Positions 11,990 through 21,834 of a stretch of DNA of 64,000 nucleotides are shown in pieces. The position numbers and the translations under genes were made by a program. Source of the DNA: Heterocephalus glaber (taxonomy: Eukaryota > Chordata > Mammalia > Rodentia > Bathyergidae); NCBI RefSeq assembly GCF_000247695.1, contig NW_004624843.1, positions 2,913,431 to 2,977,430 of the forward strand, given 5' to 3'. Each line of letters begins with the position of its first letter. Position 1 is the stretch's first letter. Under the pieces are notes generated by a model that was not told the DNA's origin, ran no database searches, and saw only the letters and a list, made by a program, of their open reading frames with translations.

Positions 11990-12650
11990 AATTGTTATTA
12001 ACTACAGTACCCATGTGGGTACTGTAGATCTGTTGATTTTTTGCCCTCCAATATACCTGAAATTTTGTGTCCTTTAACTAATATCCCTCCAACTCTCAAC
12101 CTCTTAGTCCCTGGTAAACACCATTCTTTTGTTTTTATAATGTGAACACTGTTAGTTTCCACGTGAGTCTTTGTCTTTCGGGGCCTGAATTATTTTACTT
12201 AGAATATTGCCCTCCAGGTTCATCCATATTGTTACAAATGGCAAGATTTCCTTCTTTATTAAAGCTGAAAAGCCTCTGTACCACATGTTCTTTATTCATT
12301 TCGCCGTTGACGGACATGCATGCTGATTACATGTCTTGGCTATTGTAAGACCACAGTGAACACAGGAGTGCAGATGTCTCGTTGACACACTGATTTCATT
12401 TCCTCTGAATATATACCCAGTAGTGGGACTGCTGGGTCATATGGCAGCTCTATTTTTAATTTTTGGAGGAACCTCCACACTGTTTTCCAAAATGGCTACA
12501 CCAACATAAAACTCCTCCCAACATGGTGCAAGGGTCTCCTTTCCTCTCTCTACATTCTAGCCAGCACTTGCTACGTCTTATGGTTTTAATACTTGCTATT
12601 CTATCAGGTACATGATGATATCCACTGTGGTTTTAGTTTCCTAAAAGTTG
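11990..12650 (-). mobile_element. Old L1 LINE 3' portion, reverse orientation
   Basis: Visible L1 landmarks (complement strand) are TCCAGGTTCATCCATATTGT, ATATACCCAGTAGTGGGACT, TGCTGGGTCATATGGCAGC and CAAAATGGCTACACCAACAT. Together they mark the ORF2 end and 3' UTR of an L1M-type element in reverse orientation. It is heavily mutated, with no open frame. Confidence 0.92.
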
Positions 12651-13980
12651 CAAGAAAGATTTTAATTATTCTCACAAAAATAATGTCAGATAATACATAT
12701 GTTTATTAGCTCAAATTAGCCATTCCATACATAGATACATATTCCAAATATCATGTTGTATGCTATAAATATATGCCATTTTGTCACCTAATTTTAAAAG
12801 ACAAGAGCCCATGGAATGGAGCCCACTCTTGGATCTTCCTTGTTAGTGGACATTTTCTTAAGTTTTTCTCTTCAGGTTTTCAATCAAGGGCAAAGTATTT
12901 CTGGAATGGCAACTAGAGCCGCATAATGACAAGCTGACGTCAAGGTCTCACGTAGTATCATGTTTTATTTCACAAATGTCACAAAGTTTTCAAACGATCC
13001 ATCCTTTCTGTACCATACATGCTTACAGGGATGAAACCATTTTTATCAAGAAAATAGTTGTTAAAAGAAGCTATATGAAAGTATTGATAATTATTGGTTA
13101 ATTTACTGTAAAGGCGTTGAATATATGTGTAATATTCAGTAATTCCATTTTCAGATCATATGAGCGACTTCTTACAGTAGCCTCTACGATGAGCTATTGA
13201 AAACTTAGTGGAAACATGAAAATATTTTTGGGTCAGAACCATAAATTTCCAAAGCAAAATCTGTTCAGATTAATGATGAATATCCGATTGGGAATGCATA
13301 AGAAAAACCCAAAAGCAACGCTTTTCCCCAATCTCTTTATGAACATCAGCTTTACTCAAGTGTATGAAGTCTTGTCTTAGATTCATTTTCAACAAACACA
13401 ATTTATTTGAATATGTCCAAAATAAGAAGGCTTAGATTTTTCTTGCTCTAGGAAATTTGCTTATACCCTTTTTCTTATTTTTCTTCCTAAGTCTGAATTT
13501 CTGCATTGCATGGAATTTTCTTCTGGTGACTGTTTATCAGTTGGTGCCTCTTCAGAAGGAGAAGCCAAAGTTTTCAAGCTGAACAATGTGTCCTATAAAA
13601 CTATTCTACGAGGCAAATCTTGGCATGTCACAGAAAATTTTCTTGCAGATCTATCAGAATTGAGGCGCTATCTCTGGAATCTACGGAAATCTTCACTGCT
13701 CCAACTTCCTTCTAAATTAGTTTAGGTTATATGTAGGGGATGGAAAGATTAGATTTTTGAATACTTCAGACACAGTAATCAATGAAGACTTAAGTCATCA
13801 CTGTGTCTCATCTGCCTAAGAAATTAAATAAGAGAAATTTAAGATAATCTGCAGTGATTCCCAATCTTGTCAAATTTGACATCAATGGAGCACGAACCAA
13901 ATGTGATGTCAGATTCAGAGCACATTTGCTTTTCCCTCATAAAATCCAAGAAAGTCTGGAATAGGTCATGTTAATTGGCA

Positions 13981-14065
13981 ACAATAAAGGCAGAAAAGGA
14001 AGGAAAGCAGAAAGAGGAAAAGAGGAAGAATGAGTGGAAGAGGGAAAGAAGTGAGAAAAGGCAGA
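13981..14065 (+). repeat. Purine-rich (GGAA/AAAG) tract
   Basis: About 85 bp of G and A with GGAA and GAAAG motifs, low complexity. The long minus-strand pyrimidine complement explains the Phe/Leu-rich open frame at 13966-14208. Confidence 0.75.
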
Positions 14066-16188
14066 TGGAAAAAATGTTTTCTAAAATGTAAATTTGGGGA
14101 AAACTCACCTAAATTCATATGCTTCAGATGGTCTAAAAAATAAGAATGCCTTCCCTCAACTTTCTCTCTTTTTTGTGAGAGAAATAAACAGTAATAATTG
14201 TATGACAAATACGTTGTGATCTGCTAAATGCAGGTGTTTTTGTTTCAATTGTGTGGTTTACATCAAACATTGCTTTCCTATCTATAAGTGGCCACAGTTC
14301 TTTTTGTATCAGGTAAGGGCAGATTTTTTCCTTCAGTGAAAACCTATTTGCTCACCCTCAAAGAAACTGTGCAAGGAATCAACAAGATACTTTCTGATAC
14401 ATTCCAAGGTTGTGTCTTAGAATTTGTGAATCAAAGATACACAATGACATTTCCTTCTGTCTGTGTGTCCCTCCATCTATCCTACCAACTAGCTAACATT
14501 AATCTGATGAGTCTCTCCCTGCTGCCTGGTCCTGCCATAAAAGCTGGTGGTGAAATATGGACAAAAAGACAAATTATCCATCTTAATAACACCACCGGAG
14601 AGGTTTAAACAGACATTTACATAATCATGTAAATAAATATGTGGTTGAAAACTGCAATGAATGACATGAAAGGAAATTATGGGATGCTACAGACCAGTAA
14701 TATTTAGAGCTATAACGTGTACAGAGAAAAACAAAAATGAAAGAGGCATCTTTCCACAGCCAAAAAAATACTCAAAGAAGACATCGTATTACTTATTTGC
14801 GCTCAAATAAAACTTCTTAGGTTTTGGCCTTAAAAAAAAAAAAATTCTGCCACTCTAAAAAGTACTTCAAAAATAAACAGCAGAAAATGTTTATTTATAA
14901 TAGTTTAATAGGCTAATTTAAAATAAGTTAGAAGGTTTCAAGAGAAATGAAAATGAAAAATCTGAAGGAGATGGATTTTATCTTAACAGAAGAGCAGCCC
15001 TGGACCAAGCATGGGGGGATCCAACCTCACCGAACGTGTCCTGGGTGTGTTACCTGAGCCAAGTCACGCAGCCTTTCTCTCTCAGCCTGCTTGCTCTTCT
15101 TAAGTCCCTGGCACATCCACCTACAGGGTCCTTTTAAGGAGCATAGGAGTTAATGGACGTCAAAGTGCTTTGCACTAGCAAAGCAACTGTAGAACAAGAA
15201 GGGAGAATTCAAAGCATTAATAACAGTGGAGAGCGGGGTCATCCCTCTGAGAGGAATTATAATCGGCTGCCACAAAAGACTTCATCTGCTAAGTAAAAGA
15301 TACCATTGTGTATTTATCTTTCCATTGCTTACCAATCATCCAAAGCAAAATCTTATCCCAGTATTATTCTAGACAATTACCCAGAATGTCATACTTAATC
15401 CTGAAAAGACTAGTAAAAGCTTTTCACAATAAATAACCATGTATGCACTCGAGACTCAACTTAACTTTTACTCAGAGTGGAAAAAGGCATTGTTCTGAAA
15501 TACATGCTGGCTGTTTTGTTTTGTTTTTTTTCTTTTAGATGTATATTCAAGGACAATGGAGTAAAATAAAATTGAAAAGTCTGACTTGAGAGAAATGCCA
15601 TTTCAGCCAGAGGAGTTAGGCAGTAATTCTCACTTGAGTTCATCTCTTTAGCAGGCACCCATATTTTCACTTTAAAAGCCATTATATTTGCTACTGACTC
15701 CACGAAGGGCATTTCTGAAAACACAAAAGCTCCATGGCCACCTGCCTCGCTTGATTAATGCAGCTATTCCAAGAAATCATGGCCTGAACCAGACTCCTTA
15801 GAAGGAATCACTTACAGCGCAACTTCAAGGATTTCAAGACAGGTTCCCCCAAAGATGCACAGGAGATTTTACAAATAGCAATCATCTGCAAAATGTTCTG
15901 AAAGAGACTCCTCTGCAATTAAGTCCATCACACTAAATAACACCTTCAGTTGTTGGTGTGTTACCATCTCAGATAAGGCCAGCAATTAAAGAGAAATTGA
16001 ACACTTGGAAATAAAGAAGGATTTTAAACACAATCAAGGAATGTGTTATGTATGACAAAGTTTTAAAAATATTTTAGGAAGAATTATTCAGTTTTCTCAA
16101 TTTGATCTACTTGGCTCATCATGTTTCCACTGCTTGAAAAAGGAAGTGTACATAAAGTATGAAATCCCTCAGATTAACACAAACATAT

Positions 16189-16194
16189 TTTATT
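16189..16194 (-). promoter_or_regulatory. PID1: Candidate PID1 polyadenylation signal
   Basis: Canonical AATAAA on the minus strand in the context TTTAATAAAATATG, followed by a GT-rich stretch (TGTTTGTGTTAATC) that could be the downstream element. It lies about 1.66 kb after the PID1 stop. Competing hexamers lie closer to the stop, so the assignment is moderate. Confidence 0.45.
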
Positions 16195-17598
16195 AAAGAA
16201 TGAATGCATGTTTGCTAAAGAATACTTTACATATATCATAAAGTGACAAGCATTTCTTCAGGAGACCAGTTCTCCTCGATGCGACTCCATGCTTATTGTT
16301 CATGCCTGAAAATCCGACCCACACATGGGAACACGCCTACGCACACAGAGACGAGTATACAGACACACAGGTACACAAACCAAAATGCCGACTCCATCAC
16401 TCTGAATTAGATTAGGTCTCATTTAAGGCTTCTAAGGTGCCCCAGTGCCCCTAACATTACAAGGAATACAAACAGACTTCCATCAAGGAGCAATCCTACC
16501 TGGGAACGTAATGATCAGTTCTCAGCCTTAAATGCACGTATTTTAACAAATGCTTTCAAATTCCATGTGGATTCTTCATGACATTTAAAGATTCATGAAA
16601 CTGAGAAATCTGTGCTTTCTTAGCAAGACTTTCTCATGATGAATAATAAACAAATGGGCAATGGGAATTCTCGGACACGGGGAACTTTATGGTAACAAGG
16701 TAAGATTTCCCTTTAGATTGAGATGGACATGGATTTTCTAGACAGGCTGAGTTTATCTAACTCACTCCCTGTGCAAGGTGAAGTGATGGAGGCCAGGCTT
16801 CCTTGGTGGTCCCAAATCAGACTGGAAGCCATGAAGGATGCATCCAACAGGACATCAGCCAAGTAAGTTACCAAGACGCAGGGTTGAGGAAAGGACAGCC
16901 CCCAAAGGGTGGGTTCACTTGGTGCTCACTCACTGCCTCTCTCTGGCGTTGCTGCTATTTTTCTAAACTCCTGGCTGGTTTGCTTGTTATTTATTTCATT
17001 TGCTTCCTTGTTTTCTTCCCTTTTGGTGTCCTGCAGTGCAGGCTATGAGAGAATCCCTCCCTCTAGGGATGCTGGCAGGAGAAAGAAGGCGGGCAGTACA
17101 GGAGGAGGGAAGGGATTATTAGTAGCTGCAAGTATTCTAAGAAAATAGATGAAGTGAATACAATAAGAGGGTACTACTCGATATATTCGTGTAAATAAAA
17201 GTATTATCTGTAACTGCGAACTAACTGCCAACTATCGGGTTGTTAGCTGCAAAGCTGGAGGAAGGCTGTGCGATCTGCATACTGAGGAGAGTCTGAATGC
17301 GGCATGGGAGGGGCCGTGTCAGCCATCCTGAGCTTTCCTTCCTTCCACCAGGGGCTTCGCACCAGCATTAGCACCCTCCACCGCCCACCCTGGACAGAAC
17401 CCACAGTGCCTTGACACATTGCTGTTGGTTTTCATAAGGCAGATTGGAATGGTCCGTCACTCACAGCCGCAGAATATTTGGCTGAGAGTGGTGAAAACCG
17501 GCGTGGAACTCTCCCCCCAGGAGGTGTTGGACTATGAGGGAAAAATAAGAAGTCTAGAGCCTTCCTCCCCGGCCACGCTCCCACCCTCTGCGAAGTCA

Positions 17599-17619
17599 CA
17601 GCAGCAGCAGCAGCAGCAG
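17599..17619 (-). repeat. (CTG)7 triplet run in PID1 3' UTR
   Basis: Seven perfect CAG units on the plus strand are read as CUG in PID1 mRNA, about 230-250 nt after the stop codon. The length is far below that of known pathogenic CUG expansions and is in the normal microsatellite range. On the minus strand it also creates a spurious poly-Ala run in a short open frame. Confidence 0.9.
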
Positions 17620-17684
17620 ATTTCAATGTCACGGAATTACTTTAATGATACATCTCTTTAGATTTAGAATTGCTCATCTGCATT

Positions 17685-17744
17685 TCAAAAGCATGGTCAG
17701 TGCTCGCTCACTTCGGCAGCACATATAATCAAAAGCATGGTCAG
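17685..17744 (+). pseudogene. Truncated U6 snRNA retro-insertion with 16-bp target-site duplication
   Basis: A 28-bp insert (17701-17728) reads TGCTCGCTCACTTCGGCAGC then ACATATAA. It matches the 5' stem-loop region of U6 snRNA (GTGCTCGC, TTCGGCAGCACATATA) apart from about four extra bases in the loop-proximal stem. The first U6 G can be supplied by the last base of the duplication. The insert is bounded by two perfect copies of TCAAAAGCATGGTCAG, at 17685-17700 and 17729-17744. The duplication length suits L1-mediated insertion. Only about the first quarter of U6 is present, with no poly(A), so it resembles a tailless, 3'-truncated retropseudogene. It lies inside the PID1 3' UTR, antisense to the mRNA. 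It is not a functional U6 gene. Confidence 0.85.
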
Positions 17745-17851
17745 CCAATGGTCGGGCAGTCTTTTCATCCCAAATTTGAATGGTTGCTTATTCATCTCTC
17801 CCGTTGAGCCCCTTGACCAATGCTGCCTTCGGTGGAGCATCTCAAGTTCGT

Positions 17852-18328
17852 TCAGCCATCGTCAGACTCCAGTTCCTGGGAAACCTCTTCGGAGGAGCTG
17901 TTCCTATGGATCCGCCCGTCGCTCTTCATACTGTGGAAAGTCTTCTTGAAGGCCTCCATCATGGCGTGGGCCAGCTTCTTGGCCTCCAGCTTGCTCTCGC
18001 ATTCCACAGCGTGGCAGTCCATCTGGTAGGACAGGTCATCGTTGATCTCCCTGTAAACCCAGGCGAAGATGTTGGGGCTCACGTTGTGGTCAGCGGTGCA
18101 GTAGGCGATGCGGGCCACCTGGAAGGTATCCATATGCACCGTGGCCTCGCCTTTGTGGTCGAGGTGATGCAGCCACACTTGGAAAGGACGGATCTCCAGA
18201 AGCGCGTTGGCTGGGAAGACGTCTTCTCGGGTGAGTGTGTGCTTCTTCCAGAGCTCAGTCACTGGCTTCTCCGTGCAGCCTGACAAGAACTGCATGCCTG
18301 TGGTAGAGACTTTGCCCAGATAGGTGAC
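17852..18328 (-). CDS. PID1: PID1 terminal coding exon (PTB/PID-domain adaptor), partial gene
   Basis: This is the last coding exon of PID1, a cytosolic adaptor whose phosphotyrosine-binding fold is known to bind the NPXY-bearing tail of LRP1 and to dampen insulin signalling. The reading frame runs from a splice acceptor (GTC, Val) to a TGA whose complement lies at 17852-17854, giving 158 residues in phase 0. In the 217-residue isoform these would be residues 60-217. Visible segments are VTYLGKVSTTGMQFLSGC at the start of the domain, the strand IRPFQVWLHHLDHKGEATV, the PTB core IAYCTADHNVSPNIFAWVYR, an amphipathic C-terminal helix (LEAKKLAHAMMEAFKKTF) that closes the PTB fold, and an acidic tail ending SQELESDDG. 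There is no frameshift or internal stop, so the exon looks functional. An in-frame Met at 18347-18349 lies in the intron and is not a start. Identification is by remembered resemblance to mammalian PID1 and I consider it secure. Confidence 0.97.
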   Translation of the reverse strand, partial: VTYLGKVSTTGMQFLSGCTEKPVTELWKKHTLTREDVFPANALLEIRPFQVWLHHLDHKGEATVHMDTFQVARIAYCTADHNVSPNIFAWVYREINDDLSYQMDCHAVECESKLEAKKLAHAMMEAFKKTFHSMKSDGRIHRNSSSEEVSQELESDDG

Positions 18329-18362
18329 CTGCAGGGGAAGAGGAAGCAAAGGAACAGGTGAT
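18329..18362 (-). promoter_or_regulatory. PID1: PID1 last-intron 3' splice site
   Basis: Read on the minus strand, a pyrimidine-rich stretch (TTCCTTTGCTTCCTCTTCCC) leads to CTGCAG followed by GTCACC. The AG occupies 18329-18330. The exon resumes in phase 0 at the Val codon, where mammalian PID1 is spliced (Cys-Lys before, Val-Thr-Tyr after). The tract and position fit a U2-type acceptor. A branch point was not assigned. Confidence 0.92.
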
Positions 18363-20320
18363 CAGGGGGCTCTTCACTCAAGCAGAGCAGGTGAGTGGGT
18401 CTCAGACAGTCACAGCATCCCCCTGGAGAGGTGCACAGGCTTTTTTCTTGTCCCTTGGGAGACGAATGATAATCAGAATTTTTACCTTTGCTCTCTAACA
18501 AGCTGTCTGCTTCACAAACGTATTGAAATTCCTTAAACACATTTGGATTTTTAAAATGTAATTTCTAGAGAATTGCTCTCCCTCCCCTCCCTCCCTCTTA
18601 AGTTAAAAAGGACTGATTATGATCTTTTATGTAATTTGACATTTCTTTAAAATCACAAGGTCACTCAAAGTTTATTTTCAAGCAAACACACACACACAGA
18701 GAATTTAATGATAAGAAGGAATCAAAAGGATGCTGCATCTGGAAAACAAGACCTTTATTAAACTTATCTCCTTGCTTGCTTCCCTTTACAAATCTTTCAG
18801 TGTTGGATTTCAGTTAGGCCTCTCACTTCTAGCAAATGCCCAGGATGCAAAACTGTTCTATTTAAATTATAGTCCAAAGCATGATTGTTTTCTCTCACAA
18901 GATAATTTTTAAAAATGCAGCCATGATTACTTATTCTTCAACCTAAACAGATTTGAACTGATGGGCATCTGGTTGTGTGATAATAAATGAAAGATCCATA
19001 GACAAGACTAGAATGCTGGCTTATCAAATAGCTCCACAGGCAGCACTCAAACTAAGAAAAACAACTCTGAATGATTCACATCCCGTCTTCTTAAAAACTT
19101 GTTTATGGTGTACTAAGAAAAGATTTTCATTCTTTCAATTTTTTCCCCTACATCAAAATGTATAGTACTGCTACCATGGGAACATGGGGATTATGGAAAT
19201 GCAGAAAACCTAAGGGATCAATTAAGAAATAATACAAACTAGTATATAATTAGGCTAAAAATTAGTGACACTGAAATAAATACCAAAAATGTGAGGAGAG
19301 GCAGCCCAGAAAGAGGTGCAGGGAAATGGGAACAACTGAGGAAGGACACAATGTTTCCCATCAGGGACCACACAGAGTACATACAAAACATCTAAGACAC
19401 TGACATGAGGTGCTATTGCACACCTTTGTGCTCTGGTTACCCCTCAAACAAGAGTTAGTGAGATGTTACATCTTAGTAAAGAGGTACAGGCATTGTGTAG
19501 CCTGGACATATTGAATGTAGACCTATTTTACACCTATTATACTGTTGCTGGGTGAGCCACACAAAGCAGGGGATATGAAAGTGAAATCAACAGGAAGGAA
19601 ATAATTGCTGATCCATGCAGAGAGGGTTTCAATTCTAGCTCCACTGTGCACCAGGAGGGTGGTTCTGGACCAAGCTCAAGAGCCCTCTGATGGTGAACAG
19701 CGAGGGCAAGGAGCACAGTTCAGTGCCCGGATCATGATGCAGGGGAGGGATGAGGCCTTGAGGACAGAGGTATCAGGGAGGTGAGTCAATGGATTTCTAG
19801 GCATCGGGACTCAGAAGCCGGGAAAGAGCGCAGCAAGCTGAGGAGAGGTGAGGCTGCCCCAGAGAAAGTCCCAAGCTGCCTGGGGAAACCACGCATCAGG
19901 CCCCGAGGTGTTGTCAGAGAAGAGCTCTGGACACTGCTGGATGGAAGCAAGTGAGGAAGGGTGAGCAACTACAGGCACAGGTGAGCCTGCACACAGCCTG
20001 AGGAACCGGAACTTGGCTGACAGGATGCACGGCCACCAAAGCTCAGAGCAAGGAGGGCCTGGATGGAAGGGGTGTGAGCCCTGAAGACCCACCTGATTCC
20101 AGGTTGACTCAAGGCAGAAGCCCAGTCAGGAGGCAAAGGTGTTAGGGAAAGACAGGAGGAGCGAGGATTGGTGCTGCAGGGGTAAAACTGACAGTGCTTG
20201 GCAAGAGTTGGAGGAGGAAAGTGACTCCGATGTTGGAAGTACCCATACTCCCAAGGAGGCGACCAGTCAGGCACTATGTTGTCTCTCTGGATCAGAGTCA
20301 GAATAGATAGGTGGATTTGC

Positions 20321-20524
20321 AGCCAGGCATGGTGGCTCATGCTTGTAAACCAGCACTCTGGGAGGTTGAGTCTGAGGATCTGCAAGTTTGAGCCTAATTG
20401 GTGCAACTTAGTAAGACCCTGACTCAAAATAATAAAATAAAATTAAATTAAATTTCAAAGGGTTGGGGATGTAGCTAAGTATGAAGGCCTTGGGCTCAAT
20501 TCCCAGTACTGCAAGAAAAAAAAA
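20321..20524 (+). mobile_element. B1-dID composite SINE (sciurid MEN-like), forward
   Basis: The 5' half is B1/7SL-like: AGCCAGGCATGGTGGCTCAT, then AGCACTCTGGGAGGTTGAG. The 3' half is ID/tRNA-like: GGGTTGGGGATGTAGCTAAG, then GCTCAATTCCCAGTACTGCA and an A-rich end. An AT-rich linker (AATAAAATAAAATTAAATT) joins the halves. This is the clearest copy of the fusion in the window and the main support for a squirrel-family host. Confidence 0.9.
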
Positions 20525-20659
20525 GGTAGGCTTCTCAGAAAATACATAATGCAGACTTCTTGAATAATATCTGTGTTTTACATTCAGTGAATTTTCTGGT
20601 TTTTGGAATTTTCTGACATCTTTATTGTTTTTTTCACAGCTTACTATTTCTTTTAATGG

Positions 20660-20985
20660 AAGTGAAGCCCATGTGATCTAAAAACTGACCAGTTTAGAGC
20701 GTTCTTTAGTAGTACATAATACAGCCACAATACTATACAACTTTCAGCTTTGTCAATTTCCAAAACAGTTTTGTTACCCCGAAAGGAGACTGGATACCCA
20801 TTAGGCAATCAACCCATTGCTCAATCCCCCAAGCAGCTGGCAACCTCTAATCTGCTTGCTGTCTTATTTAGGTCATTCCTACAAATGGAATCATATGAGA
20901 CCTTTTATCTGCTGCTTCCACTTGGCCTAAAGTTTCCATAGCTCACCCAAGAATCAGTGCTTCATTCTTTCCTATGACACCATCG
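20660..20985 (-). mobile_element. Old L1 (L1ME-type) fragment, reverse orientation
   Basis: GATACCCATTAGGCAATCAA, then CAGCTGGCAACCTCTAATCT and ACAAATGGAATCATATGAGA follow the order seen in reverse-complemented L1ME 3' sequence. No frame is intact. Confidence 0.8.
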
Positions 20986-21074
20986 CTTATGATAATTTCA
21001 AAGCCCATGAAGATGGAGAGAAGAATCTGGGAAGTTGGGAGTAGGAGTCTGTCTCCAACCTAAGACAATACAGT

Positions 21075-21170
21075 GGCGCCTCGGTTCAAGAACTTAATTC
21101 TTTCCACGATTCTGGTCACAAACTGAAATCATCGCAAACCAAAGCAAATTCAGTGGTTAAATTTGATGTT
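21075..21170 (+). mobile_element. Possible DNA transposon terminal fragment
   Basis: CAGTGGCGCCTCGGTTCAAG followed by AACTTAATTCTTTCCACGAT resembles the terminal inverted repeat of an old Tc1/mariner-group element (CAGTGGTACCTCGGTT then TAATCCGTTCC). The inner sequence and other end were not recognised. Confidence 0.45.
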
Positions 21171-21834
21171 GATCTTATGGGGAAATTTGATTCATTTCAC
21201 CATCAATTCTGTAATTGCTTGGTAGAATTTTTCTGATGTAGTCACTTTGGAACTCGAGTCTACTAAAGGCCTGCACCTTCCAGAGGGGGGCTTAGAATAA
21301 AGTGCAGTTAATTTCAGTCAATTTTAGCTCGTAGCACAGTAGTAGTCCCCTCTGTTCCACCCCCAGCACTGTGACAGGCAGCTGTTCACCTGGCCTGCAT
21401 GCAACCTGCACACAGGCCACCAGAGCTATGGTGTGCAGAAGGGACTCTGCCCTCCAAATATCTGAAACCTGTGCTGTGACCTGCTGTGTTGCAGAGGTGC
21501 AGGCATAGAGGCAGGGCTGACCCCAGTGTCGCTGCACCTCGCCCACGGCTGCAAGCCTCTCTTCTCCAGCAGATGTGACTTCTAGGGGAGTTACAGGGCT
21601 ATGCCTCCCAACATCCCACCCTTTCATCATTCTCTTTCCAACTTTTGGGATACACACATTAAAGATTAGGTCATTAAAAATAGTTTCCCCACACATATGG
21701 GGGAAACTCAGACGTGACCACAGATATCCAGGGAAGGGTATAGGCTCAGAAGAGATCTGGGAAGACTGTAAGTTTACACACCTGGCTAACCTTTGACATA
21801 GAGATATCCTACAACAATGAAACAAAAACAAATC

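Larger units (their letters stand above)
1..16169. other. Intergenic DNA downstream of PID1
   Basis: No convincing gene was found here. The recognisable content is repeats, listed individually: L1, LTR, MIR, L2, SINE and hAT pieces and simple repeats. Stretches with nothing recognisable to me include 5160-5940, 7380-8760, 9480-11985 and 12660-16169, apart from a purine-rich tract near 14 kb. All open frames here are below 150 codons and show no known domain, except the L1 ORF2 remnant at 506-835. Confidence 0.8.
16170..17851 (-). other. PID1: PID1 3' untranslated region (far end approximate)
   Basis: The sequence after the PID1 stop codon on the minus strand is non-coding and, apart from a small U6 insertion (17685-17744) and a (CTG)7 run (17599-17619), free of recognisable interspersed repeats. 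That is typical of a conserved 3' UTR. The far end is inferred from an AATAAA on the minus strand at 16189-16194, which would give a UTR of about 1.7 kb. Alternative signals are AATAAA at 16990-16995 and ATTAAA at 17641-17646, so shorter isoforms are possible. The boundary has not been shown by any transcript. Confidence 0.6.

Noticed and set aside
13510..13725. 71-codon open frame starting MEFSSGDCLSVGASSEG
   Set aside because: It looked compositionally protein-like, but I recognise no family, and there is no evidence for splicing or a promoter.
17700..17728. Functional U6 snRNA gene
   Set aside because: Only about 28 bp of the 5' end are present, with extra bases in the stem and none of the catalytic centre or 3' end.
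17780..18283. 167-codon open frame on the plus strand opposite PID1
   Set aside because: It is the antisense shadow of the PID1 exon. The minus-strand frame has the known PTB protein sequence and a splice acceptor.
18329..18349. Methionine and six residues extending the PID1 frame upstream (MLPLPLQ)
   Set aside because: These codons are the polypyrimidine tract and AG of the intron. The exon begins at 18328.
21292..21831. 179-codon minus-strand open frame, the longest in the window
   Set aside because: No recognisable domain, a composition typical of chance frames, and it lies just upstream of an old L1, possibly in its 5' UTR. No splice or promoter support was seen.
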